A stretch of 26,364 bases of DNA from Synergistales bacterium (lineage in GTDB: Bacteria > Synergistota > Synergistia > Synergistales > Aminobacteriaceae), in assembly GCA_025997955.1 (NCBI GenBank), contig BNVH01000054.1, positions 1-26,364 on the forward strand, read 5' to 3'. Below, one piece after another: positions 15,515 through 22,557 of this stretch. A program made the translations under genes and the position numbers. Under the pieces are notes generated by a model. The model was not told the DNA's origin and did no database searches. It saw nothing but the letters and a program-made list of their open reading frames with translations. Positions within the stretch are counted from its first letter, which is position 1; every line of letters begins with the position of its first letter.

Positions 15515-16117
15515 TTACCGCGCGAAAACGGAGCGCAGGGGGATTTTCAATTCTTCAAAGGTTTCAAACTCCAGAGTATCGTTCTTTTCGTAAATTTCTC
15601 TTCTTGAAAAGCGTCCCGGGGAGCGGCTGTCCGCGCTTCTTCGCCAAGCCGTCACAGTTTGCCGAAAGGGGTCGACGACTAAATACTCCAAGACGCCTGA
15701 GCGTTCGTAAAGATAGAGCTTTTCGTTCAGGTCGCGTCCTATGGTGGAGGGGGAGAGAATCTCAAAGACGACGTCGGGCGCGCCCATGATGCCACTATGA
15801 CGAAGCTTGGACGAGTCGCACAGAATAACGATGTCCGGCTGAACCACCGTGTCAATTTCATCGCCAACGGACTTTCCTGAGTCATCGCGCCCAGGCAACA
15901 AAACATCGAACGGCGCCGCGTAGACCCGACATTCCTTATCCCTAAAATAACCGTATAACTCAAAAAATAACTTCCCGGATAAAGCCTGATGTTCCTCGCT
16001 CGGCCCAGGACTCATGCAAAAAGCCTCTCCGTCGATCAGTTCCCAACGAAGATTGTCGTCCCATGTTTCGCGGTCATAGTAGGTATAAAGCTCTTTCGTC
16101 TCTGTGAGGGCGTTCAT
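15515..16117 (-). CDS. Uma2-family (DUF820) PD-(D/E)xK nuclease-like protein
   Basis: Cytoplasmic protein of about 200 residues with the full Uma2 pattern: WELIDGE (E26), EEH (H43), QPDIVIL (D95), APDVVFEILSPST (E119), a conserved lysine in LNEKLYLYER (K133) and EYLVVDP. These form the PD-(D/E)xK restriction-endonuclease-like core, and all expected acidic residues are present. ATG 16117 is preferred because GAGG lies 6 nt upstream; ATG 16129 directly abuts AAGGAG. It lies inside the PGA gene series, 24 nt after pgsC and 1 nt before pgsW. Uma2 proteins are often mobile and of unknown function, so a role in PGA metabolism is not implied. Confidence 0.85.
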   Translation of the reverse strand: MNALTETKELYTYYDRETWDDNLRWELIDGEAFCMSPGPSEEHQALSGKLFFELYGYFRDKECRVYAAPFDVLLPGRDDSGKSVGDEIDTVVQPDIVILCDSSKLRHSGIMGAPDVVFEILSPSTIGRDLNEKLYLYERSGVLEYLVVDPFRQTVTAWRRSADSRSPGRFSRREIYEKNDTLEFETFEELKIPLRSVFAR

Positions 16118-16141
16118 CTGTCGCCTCATCTCCTTGTCGCG

Positions 16142-16591
16142 TCAAAATTGCCGTAACGCCGTGACGATAAACATGACCAATGCCGTCGCTATGCCCGTGG
16201 AGGTCGCGCCCGTCACTGTCATCAGCGCCCCCTGACGCTCAGCGTCCGCCGCTATCAGCCCCGGCGCGGCCCAGCCAATCCATAGCGAATCAATAAACAA
16301 CGCCGGCATTACGCTTCTGAAGACGAGCCTGAACAAAATAGCCATCAAAAGCGCCGCTCCCACTCGCTCACGCCCGTAAAGGCACATTTTGGACACAAGA
16401 CAGCGGAGAACCACAGCAAAGGCGAGCCCAAGCAAAAGCGCGCCCAAAAAAGACACGGGGTCTGACGCCGATAGCGCCAAAAGTCCCGGAGTCACGAGTC
16501 CGCCGGGGCTCCACCCGGTGCGCCTGTAATATACCAAGCCTACCGCCACCCCGACGGCCAGAGTGAGGCTCACAGTCCCGGCATAGTCCAC
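16142..16591 (-). CDS. pgsC: Poly-gamma-glutamate biosynthesis protein PgsC/CapC
   Basis: Integral membrane protein of 149 residues, the same length as Bacillus PgsC, with about four or five hydrophobic helices. VSLTLAVGVAVGLVYYRRTG followed by WSPGGLVTPGLLAL matches the conserved CapC N-terminus. PgsC forms the membrane part of PGA synthase with PgsB. The start is the GTG at 16589-16591, with GGAGG 9 nt upstream, overlapping the end of pgsB by 22 nt; a longer reading to 16807 would add a low-complexity arginine/glycine-rich leader that is a shadow of pgsB. Confidence 0.9.
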   Translation of the reverse strand: MDYAGTVSLTLAVGVAVGLVYYRRTGWSPGGLVTPGLLALSASDPVSFLGALLLGLAFAVVLRCLVSKMCLYGRERVGAALLMAILFRLVFRSVMPALFIDSLWIGWAAPGLIAADAERQGALMTVTGATSTGIATALVMFIVTALRQF

Positions 16592-17448
16592 CGGCGTCCG
16601 CCTCCAATCAATTTTACAATAATACGCAGCGGAAGTCCCGCGACGTTGCCGCAGCCGAATACGCGTTTGCCGCGCGTCCACTCCGTCACCTCGTCCTCCT
16701 TCTCGCGCCCCCGCAGAACTCTGACCTCGCGCCACGGACGCGATAGAAATGAGGCGAAACTCCTTAGACGCGCCGGCCTGTCCCGCCTGTCCGAGTAAAG
16801 CACGCATGTTTCGCTGCTATCCCACCCGAGAAGTGAAAAAAGATTCGTCGTGCTTTCGAGGTCGTTAGCAGAAAAGGCCGTCGCCAACATCGCCCCATCA
16901 CCGAGGTCGAAAACCCTGAAATCCGCTATGTCAGGCCCAAGAGCTCGCATTGCCGCTCGAGCCTTATCACAGAGAAAGCCCATAGTCTCAAGCGCCGCTT
17001 CGGCCAACGCGATGTTTGAGGCTCTGTATCCGCTTTGCGAGTTTAGAGCGTCGCCCGAAACGAGCGGGCAGCCGAACGGGATTCCGCGTGAGAGGGCGCG
17101 CATAGCCGCTTGCTCGCCGTCGCCCCAAGCGTCCTGGTGATCAGGGCGGGAGTTTGTCCATACGACAAGCGTCGGGTTAAGCCAAAGAGCGGCGAGGTGC
17201 TGCAAGTCGGGGGAGACGGCGCTGTTCTCCATGACAATGGCGTCGACGTCGGCGGGAACTCCGCGTAGCCACCAACGCATTTCTTCCACGTGGCCGGGCG
17301 CATGGCGCGTTATCACGCGCTCGCCGGTGGGCGTAAGCTCACGCGGCAACACGCCGGTTATGCGGCCCCGGACGTTCAACCCTATCTCCGACAGCCCGGC
17401 CGTTATCAGCCGCACAAGACTGCTCTTTCCCCTGCTGCCCGTCACCAA
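16570..17448 (-). CDS. pgsB: Poly-gamma-glutamate synthase PgsB/CapB
   Basis: ATP-dependent amide ligase of the Mur-ligase type that polymerises glutamate through gamma linkages. The P-loop TGSRGKSSLVRL is at the extreme N-terminus (residues 3-14), followed by GLNVRGRITG, VMENSAVSPDLQHLAALWLN and VVWTNSRPDHQDAWGD, all typical of CapB. About 292 residues, against about 393 in Bacillus: the N-terminal membrane segment is missing. No ATG is available upstream; TTG 17448 or GTG 17445 must be used and neither has a clear ribosome site. A GC-rich hairpin (17463-17494) lies just upstream. It follows the GGT gene by 61 bp. Confidence 0.88.
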   Translation of the reverse strand: MVTGSRGKSSLVRLITAGLSEIGLNVRGRITGVLPRELTPTGERVITRHAPGHVEEMRWWLRGVPADVDAIVMENSAVSPDLQHLAALWLNPTLVVWTNSRPDHQDAWGDGEQAAMRALSRGIPFGCPLVSGDALNSQSGYRASNIALAEAALETMGFLCDKARAAMRALGPDIADFRVFDLGDGAMLATAFSANDLESTTNLFSLLGWDSSETCVLYSDRRDRPARLRSFASFLSRPWREVRVLRGREKEDEVTEWTRGKRVFGCGNVAGLPLRIIVKLIGGGRRWTMPGL

Positions 17449-17462
17449 TATTCTATATGGAA

Positions 17463-17494
17463 CAGGGGCCGCGGCGTAATGCCCACGGCCCCTG
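17463..17494 (-). promoter_or_regulatory. GC-rich hairpin between ggt and pgsB
   Basis: CAGGGGCCG (17463-17471) pairs perfectly with CGGCCCCTG (17486-17494) around a 14-nt loop. No T run follows on the minus strand. It occupies the leader just upstream of the weak pgsB TTG/GTG start. It may limit pgsB translation or protect the GGT mRNA end. Confidence 0.5.
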
Positions 17495-17509
17495 AGAGAT
17501 TGAATAAAA

Positions 17510-19234
17510 TTAATAGCCTACCGCCACGCCGTTCCTGCGGGAGTCGGCGCCTCCGATTATCTTGCCGCCTTTCAGCATGATGCCCTGAGCTCCTCCGAAG
17601 TAGAGGTCCTTGGGGCGCGGGTCAACGTCGTGTCCGCGCAGGCGCAGAGCGTCAAGCGTGGTGGGCTTTATCCCGGCTTCTATCATCAGCTTGCCGGCCT
17701 TGCCTCCGCTTACGCTGTTAAAAAGACGCGGGGCCTCTATCGCCTCGTCCATGCTCATGCCGAAATCGACGGCGTTCATTATAACCTGCGCCACCGCCAA
17801 AATTATGCGCGTCGCGCCGGGCGAGCCGAGGGTCATAAAGGGCAAGCCGTTCGGGGTGAGCACAAGCGTTGGCATCATCGAGGAGAGCGGGCGCTTGCCG
17901 GGCTCGGGCGCGTTCACGCTCTTGGGGTCGGTAGCGAAGTCGTCCATCTCGTCGTTCAGCAGGAAGCCGTACTCTGGGACGAATACGCCCGAAGCGAAGA
18001 AGTAGTTGATAGTCCAAGTCCAGGCGACCATATTGCCGTCCTTGTCGAGAACCGAGAAGTGCGTCGTGGAGTAGCGCTCGTTGTGCTCTCCGGCCGGGGC
18101 GTAGGAGACCTTCCCGTCCTGGAATTCAAAGGGGTCGCCGGGCTTTATCTCTGTATTGGCTTTATCCCCGATACTGTTAGCAAGCGTTTTTGCGTATGCT
18201 TTCGATGTAAGCCCCTTCAGCGGGACGTTCGCGAAAGCCGTGTCGGCCATGTAGCGCGACCTATCGGCGAACATCATCTTGCTGGTCTCGGCGAGGTAGT
18301 GCAGGTATCGTTCGGTGTTGTGTCCCCATTCCTTGACCGGGAAATTCTCCATCACGTTAAGTATCTGAATGACGTGGGTTCCGCCGCTTGACGCGGGGGG
18401 AGGCGTGACTATCTCATATCCGCGGTACGTCCCTGTCATGGGTTTGCGCTCTTCTATCTTATACTTACCGAGGTCGGCCATAGTCATATTGCCGCCGGCC
18501 TTCACAACGGCCCGAACGGCCGCCTCGCCTATCGCTCCTTTGTAGAACGCGCTCGGCCCCTTATCGGCCAACAGACGGAACGTATCGGCAAGTTTCGGGT
18601 TCCGCAAAAGAGAGCCCACCTCAAGGGGTAAGCCTTCCGGGGTATATGGGGTTCCCTCGGGATTGTAGGTGCTGAGCTTCTCGAAGTTTTCCTGAACTAT
18701 TGAGACAAGGAGCGCGTCCGCCGTAAAGCCCTTTTCGGCCAGCTCAATGGCCGGCTCTGCCACCTCCGCGAACGACATCGTGCCGTATTTTCCAAGAATC
18801 GTGAAAAGTCCGGCTATCGAACCGGGGACGCCTATGGATTTTCCGCCCACCACGGGCCACTCTTCCTTCTTGGACCGCTCGCTCGCAAACATGTCTTTTG
18901 TGGAAGCCCCTGGAGCCATCTCGCGGAAGTCCCAGCAATATATCTTGCCGTCCTTCAGGCGAATAGTGGCGAAACCGCCGCCGCCTATGCCAGAGGCGTT
19001 GGGCTCCACGACGTTCAGAGCCAGCGCGGTCGCTACGGCCGCGTCGATGGCGTTCCCGCCGGCGCGCAAAATCTTGACCCCCGCCTCGGACGCCAATTTG
19101 TTGGCAGCCGCCACCATGCCGTTCGCGGCGATAACGTCATTATACTCAATGGGAGCGTTACCCGCCGCCAAAGCGCTCGAAGCCACCAAAATACACAATA
19201 CAGCCGCTAAAACTACCGCTTTTCCAAAATTCAT
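17510..19234 (-). CDS. ggt: Gamma-glutamyltransferase (GGT/CapD-type)
   Basis: Secreted N-terminal-nucleophile hydrolase of 574 residues. The signal peptide NFGKAVVLAAVLCILVASS ends in ALA. The proenzyme would self-cleave before Thr390 in ERYSTTHFSVLDKDG, giving large and small subunits. Other family motifs are FREMAPGAS (substrate-carboxylate arginine), NASGIGGGGF, KRPLSSMMPTLV and DFGMSMDEAIEAPR. The oxyanion pair is Gly473-Ala474 (GSPGAT) where most GGTs have Gly-Gly. ATG 19234 has GGAGGGG 6 nt upstream. Beside pgsB/C/W it most likely trims, anchors or recycles PGA, as CapD and GGT do in bacilli; ordinary glutathione use is the alternative. Confidence 0.92.
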   Translation of the reverse strand: MNFGKAVVLAAVLCILVASSALAAGNAPIEYNDVIAANGMVAAANKLASEAGVKILRAGGNAIDAAVATALALNVVEPNASGIGGGGFATIRLKDGKIYCWDFREMAPGASTKDMFASERSKKEEWPVVGGKSIGVPGSIAGLFTILGKYGTMSFAEVAEPAIELAEKGFTADALLVSIVQENFEKLSTYNPEGTPYTPEGLPLEVGSLLRNPKLADTFRLLADKGPSAFYKGAIGEAAVRAVVKAGGNMTMADLGKYKIEERKPMTGTYRGYEIVTPPPASSGGTHVIQILNVMENFPVKEWGHNTERYLHYLAETSKMMFADRSRYMADTAFANVPLKGLTSKAYAKTLANSIGDKANTEIKPGDPFEFQDGKVSYAPAGEHNERYSTTHFSVLDKDGNMVAWTWTINYFFASGVFVPEYGFLLNDEMDDFATDPKSVNAPEPGKRPLSSMMPTLVLTPNGLPFMTLGSPGATRIILAVAQVIMNAVDFGMSMDEAIEAPRLFNSVSGGKAGKLMIEAGIKPTTLDALRLRGHDVDPRPKDLYFGGAQGIMLKGGKIIGGADSRRNGVAVGY

Positions 19235-19259
19235 TCTTGACCCCTCCTGTTTTGATATT

Positions 19260-20408
19260 TTAATTTGACCTACCAATGCCGCCAAGATAACTTCCTACTC
19301 CTTTCTGAATAATGTCTTCGTATCCGGGCACGTTCTCGACCGTCACGCCGTTTTCTTCGTCGAAAAGCGACAACATCTCCAAAAACGCGCTTATAGACGC
19401 TACATGACGCGCAACCCGCTGGCTAAGCGGTTTGCCGTCAGGGCCGTAGGGCACGAACAGGCGTCCGAGCGCCGCCGCCTTAGCGTAAGCCTTGTCAAGC
19501 CCGGTCAACGCTAAGGTTTCGTCTGTTCTGCCCCTCAGTCTACCCTGACTTGGGTTGGCGGTCTCCATCAGGATAGGCAGCGTGTCGGTATAATCCCCCC
19601 ACTCCCTGTGGCTTAGCCCGTGAAGATTCTTAGGCGACGGCTCAAGGCGCATGTCTATCTCCTGACCTATCAGCTCCATAGCGGTGGCCGCCGCCAATTC
19701 CATGCTGCGCTCGTGGGCTACTATCGCCTCGACCACCGGATACTCAGGCGACGCCTCGTGCAAGTCGAAGGCGAGCGTTATCTTCTCGCCTCTAAGCAGC
19801 TCCATTATGCCGTAAGCCAACCGCTCGACCGGCGTGCCGTTTGGGTCGCCCGGGTACGCCCGGTTGAGGTTTTTGCTCTCGTTGCCGGCCAGCTCCTGCC
19901 CGGAGGATTTATGTATATATATGTCCGGGGTTGGCCACATGTCGATGGGGCTCGTGTCGCGCGAGCCATAGCGGAACGAGCGCGCTGAGCCGTCGGAGCG
20001 TGTGATATGAATACGGCTCGGCGACGCCTCCTGCGGCAGCGTATTGGTGAATCCACTGGCGTTGGCGAAGGGTATGACGAACAGCCGCCCTTTGACTACG
20101 CGAGCGTTCTCCAAGAACAGCGTCGCCGAAACGTACCCCGACGGCTCGTTTGGGTGCGTGCCGCCGAGTATTAGGACGCTCCCGCCGCTCTTTGCGCCAT
20201 TTTGCACAAAAACCGGCGTGTCCATGCGGCTGCCCCTCAATCCGTCAAAGTAGTCGGAGAGCATTTTCCGCTCGAACCCCGCGGCGGGGACGAGGTCGTC
20301 AAAACCGGCGTTGGCCATAAACTCACGCCCCGAAATCGCGCATATGACGAGCGCCGCTCCGAGCAGCAAGCAGGCCGTGGTTTTATTGCCTTTGAAATTC
20401 AAGTCCAA
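19260..20408 (-). CDS. Exported succinylglutamate desuccinylase/M14-like zinc hydrolase
   Basis: Zinc-dependent amide hydrolase of 382 residues with an N-terminal membrane anchor or signal (residues about 10-27, TTACLLLGAALVICAIS). Zinc ligands are visible: GGTHPNEPSG (H85, E88) and DLHE (H217), with the substrate-binding NLNRAYPG (R183) and a candidate catalytic glutamate in LMETANP (E282). This is the aspartoacylase/AstE branch of the M14 superfamily. Start is TTG 20408 with GAGGGGG 7 nt upstream, 12 nt after the 50-residue gene. Placed between a permease and GGT, it may cleave gamma-glutamyl oligomers or N-acyl-glutamate outside the cytoplasm. This role is inferred. Confidence 0.78.
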   Translation of the reverse strand: MDLNFKGNKTTACLLLGAALVICAISGREFMANAGFDDLVPAAGFERKMLSDYFDGLRGSRMDTPVFVQNGAKSGGSVLILGGTHPNEPSGYVSATLFLENARVVKGRLFVIPFANASGFTNTLPQEASPSRIHITRSDGSARSFRYGSRDTSPIDMWPTPDIYIHKSSGQELAGNESKNLNRAYPGDPNGTPVERLAYGIMELLRGEKITLAFDLHEASPEYPVVEAIVAHERSMELAAATAMELIGQEIDMRLEPSPKNLHGLSHREWGDYTDTLPILMETANPSQGRLRGRTDETLALTGLDKAYAKAAALGRLFVPYGPDGKPLSQRVARHVASISAFLEMLSLFDEENGVTVENVPGYEDIIQKGVGSYLGGIGRSN

Positions 20409-20420
20409 GGGAATTCCCCC

Positions 20421-20573
20421 TCACTTTATCATAAAAAGCCTGAGCAGCATCGGAATGACGACAACTGCGGCCGTCGTCTGCTTCCAGAAGTCTTTCTCCC
20501 GAAAACAGCAGCGGACGACGAGGAAGATAACCAAAGCTAATATACCTCTATAAATTAAAGTCATAACACCCAT
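20421..20573 (-). CDS. 50-residue membrane protein
   Basis: ATG 20573 has GGAGG 7 nt upstream and the frame runs to TGA at 20421-20423. The protein begins MGVMTLIYRGILALVIFLVV, has a charged middle (RCCFREKDFWKQ) and ends with a second hydrophobic stretch (TTAAVVVIPMLLRLF). It is therefore a helical hairpin with two membrane segments. It lies 24 nt after the TRAP-type permease and 12 nt before the M14-like hydrolase, inside the operon. No family is recognised. It could be a miniature partner subunit of the permease. Confidence 0.7.
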   Translation of the reverse strand: MGVMTLIYRGILALVIFLVVRCCFREKDFWKQTTAAVVVIPMLLRLFMIK

Positions 20574-20597
20574 AATAACACCTCCGGCTTTGGCCGC

Positions 20598-21881
20598 TTA
20601 ACGCAAAATCGACGATAGCGGATTGGCCAGCGCTATGAGGGCTATACCCCACACCGCTATGGCTATTGACGGGACGGCGCAATGCCTGAGCACCGCAAAA
20701 TAATTCTTCTCGCCGGCCACCTGCGCCGCGAATATACCCGCTAAGGCGGTGGGCGGCACAAGGTCGCCAAGCCCCGCTATCAGGGCAAGCCCCGATGCCG
20801 TGATTATCTGGTCGCGGCTAAGCAGCGCCAGTATGAACGGCACTCCCAAAACGGACGCCGCGCCGAAAGATGATATGGCCCCGAAAGCCGGAATGGTCGT
20901 CGCTATGCTCAAATAAAGCAGCCAGGAGGGGATAGCCAAGGCCGAGACCACGATGAAGCCGCGCACGCCGCTAAGCGTCATTATCTGCACGAACATGCCC
21001 ACGCCCATCAGTATACCGAGAACCGGAATGGCGTCCTTGACCGCGTTTGTGGCGGATTCTAACACGTTCCACCTCCTGCCTGTCAAAAACGCCGACGCGG
21101 ATGACACAAGAAACTGGAGCGGCATACCGAGCGTCTGCTCTCCAACCATAAGGACAATCAGGACGACAAAGGGCAAAAAAAGCCGCGCCGTGAGAGGAAC
21201 GCTCTCCATGCGCTTTAACTCCGTCTCCAACTCCGCCTCGTCTACAGCCCCTTTTTTCTTGAGAGAGGGCAGCGCCAGCAGCGCTATCACGAGGAGGGCG
21301 AGCGGAACTGTGGCTATTAAAAGAGGAAGGGTAAACCCAACATAGGGCATGTCTATCCCGCCGCCTATTATCATGACGGGGATATTTATAGGAGGCGCGA
21401 TCATGCCCAACACCGCCCCCATAGCTATAAACGCCGCCGTCTTTTTGCCCGGCACACCGAGCTTTATAAGCACGGGGGCCACGAGCGCCCCAGTCGTGAG
21501 GCAGCAGGCGGTGGATGAGCCTGTCAACATTCCGGGGAGCATAATCAAAAACATCACGCCGCAGGACAGCATGAAAGGAGACTTGCGAAACCGTCTTATA
21601 ATCCAAGCCGCCACCGACTCCATAAGCCCGATTGACTGAACGACGTTCATAAATATCATAGCGGTGGCTATGATAAGTATGGTGTCGATGTACCCGAACA
21701 TCCCCTCGACCAACTGCCCCACGAGACGCGCCGGGTGAAGGCCGAAACCAGCTGACAGCGCCCCAATGACGGCCGAGCCGCACATAGCTATGGCGACGGG
21801 AAGTTTCAGCTTAAAAACCCCTACCGCGAACGCGGCGAGCATTAAGACCGCGTAAAATCCCTCGGGCCAGAACCAGTCCAT
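20598..21881 (-). CDS. TRAP-type large permease (DctM-like)
   Basis: Inner-membrane protein of 427 residues with about 11-12 hydrophobic helices, the size of TRAP DctM subunits. Diagnostic stretches are MLPGMLTGSSTACCLTTGAL, GAVLGMIAPPINIPVMIIGG and GLGDLVPPTALAGIFAAQVA. A GGGGG run lies 8 nt before the ATG. No DctQ small subunit or DctP/TAXI binding protein is encoded nearby. The neighbours are instead a secreted DUF6305-like protein (17 nt upstream) and a 50-residue membrane protein. It may move glutamate or gamma-glutamyl oligomers; direction and substrate are inferred. A related ion-transporter-superfamily carrier that works alone is the alternative. Confidence 0.82.
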   Translation of the reverse strand: MDWFWPEGFYAVLMLAAFAVGVFKLKLPVAIAMCGSAVIGALSAGFGLHPARLVGQLVEGMFGYIDTILIIATAMIFMNVVQSIGLMESVAAWIIRRFRKSPFMLSCGVMFLIMLPGMLTGSSTACCLTTGALVAPVLIKLGVPGKKTAAFIAMGAVLGMIAPPINIPVMIIGGGIDMPYVGFTLPLLIATVPLALLVIALLALPSLKKKGAVDEAELETELKRMESVPLTARLFLPFVVLIVLMVGEQTLGMPLQFLVSSASAFLTGRRWNVLESATNAVKDAIPVLGILMGVGMFVQIMTLSGVRGFIVVSALAIPSWLLYLSIATTIPAFGAISSFGAASVLGVPFILALLSRDQIITASGLALIAGLGDLVPPTALAGIFAAQVAGEKNYFAVLRHCAVPSIAIAVWGIALIALANPLSSILR

Positions 21882-21897
21882 GACCTCAACCCCCGCG

Positions 21898-22446
21898 CTA
21901 TTTTATTGCTCCCCACTCCTCAAGAGCTGCCTTGAGCGGGGTCACGGTCGCCTGTATGTTTGGAACCTCTATAAGCTCGGCGTTCTGTGCCTTCGCCGTG
22001 CCAAAGAGGTTGTCCGCGTTCCCCGACTTCACGACGATGACGCGCTCACCGAGCGGCGTCACAGCGCGCGCGAACAGGTCCGACAGCTCGCCCCTCCTGC
22101 CCTCGCCGCCGACGTGCATGACGAGCACATGGATATTTTTTGACTTGGCGTCCTCGATGAGAGCTATGGCCCGCGCCTGCTCTTGCTCCTTGTCTATCCC
22201 GGCCGCGCCGAGGCCCTTTGAGCTTCCGCCCACCACCGCTATCAGGACCTTTTGAGCGCCGAACGATCCGGCCTTCATCAGGGCGTCGTAGTCGGGTTCG
22301 ATATTGAGCTTCTTCATCAGCACCTTCACCATCACCCCATCGGGACTCTGCCCCACGGACGTTATGGCGACGTCGGCGGCTAAAGCGATGTGAGCGAACA
22401 CGAGAATGAAAGACAGCGACAGTAAGGCGGCTAACCGTTTTTTCAC
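21898..22446 (-). CDS. Secreted DUF6305-like protein
   Basis: About 182 residues with a clear signal peptide (KKRLAALLSLSFILVFAHIA, then LA-ADVAI). The mature domain alternates strands and helices in a Rossmann-like order: KVLIAVVGGSSKGLGAAGID, NIHVLVMHVGGEGRRGELSD, ERVIVVKSGNADNLF. It resembles family DUF6305, which I associate with Synergistota; this is from memory. Start is GTG 22446 with GGAGG 8 nt upstream; an earlier GTG at 22455 is part of that site. It is the first gene of the PGA series, 16 nt before the permease gene. It may be an unusual periplasmic partner of that permease. The function is unknown. Confidence 0.65.
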   Translation of the reverse strand: MKKRLAALLSLSFILVFAHIALAADVAITSVGQSPDGVMVKVLMKKLNIEPDYDALMKAGSFGAQKVLIAVVGGSSKGLGAAGIDKEQEQARAIALIEDAKSKNIHVLVMHVGGEGRRGELSDLFARAVTPLGERVIVVKSGNADNLFGTAKAQNAELIEVPNIQATVTPLKAALEEWGAIK

Positions 22447-22557
22447 AATAAACACCTCCGAATTGATTTTTTAACGTCTATTTAATGTTACACTAAATTG
22501 TGTTGAAAAATACCACAACCATCAGAAAAGTCGTGTTAAATAAGGGAAGGGTGAAAC
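22447..22557. promoter_or_regulatory. Divergent control region of the PGA and efflux operons
   Basis: This A+T-rich 111-bp gap separates the minus-strand PGA genes from the plus-strand RND pump, so it must contain both promoters. An imperfect dyad ACAC-TAAATT-GTGT sits near its centre (about 22489-22502) and could be an operator. I find no convincing -35/-10 pair on either strand. Confidence 0.45.

Noticed and set aside
16592..16807. Longer PgsC N-terminus
   Set aside because: The added 72 residues are Arg/Gly-rich shadow of pgsB; the GTG at 16591 with GGAGG gives the standard 149-residue length.
17630..18391. Plus-strand 253-codon frame opposite the GGT gene
   Set aside because: It lies entirely antisense to a strongly supported gene in GC-rich sequence and shows no family motifs.
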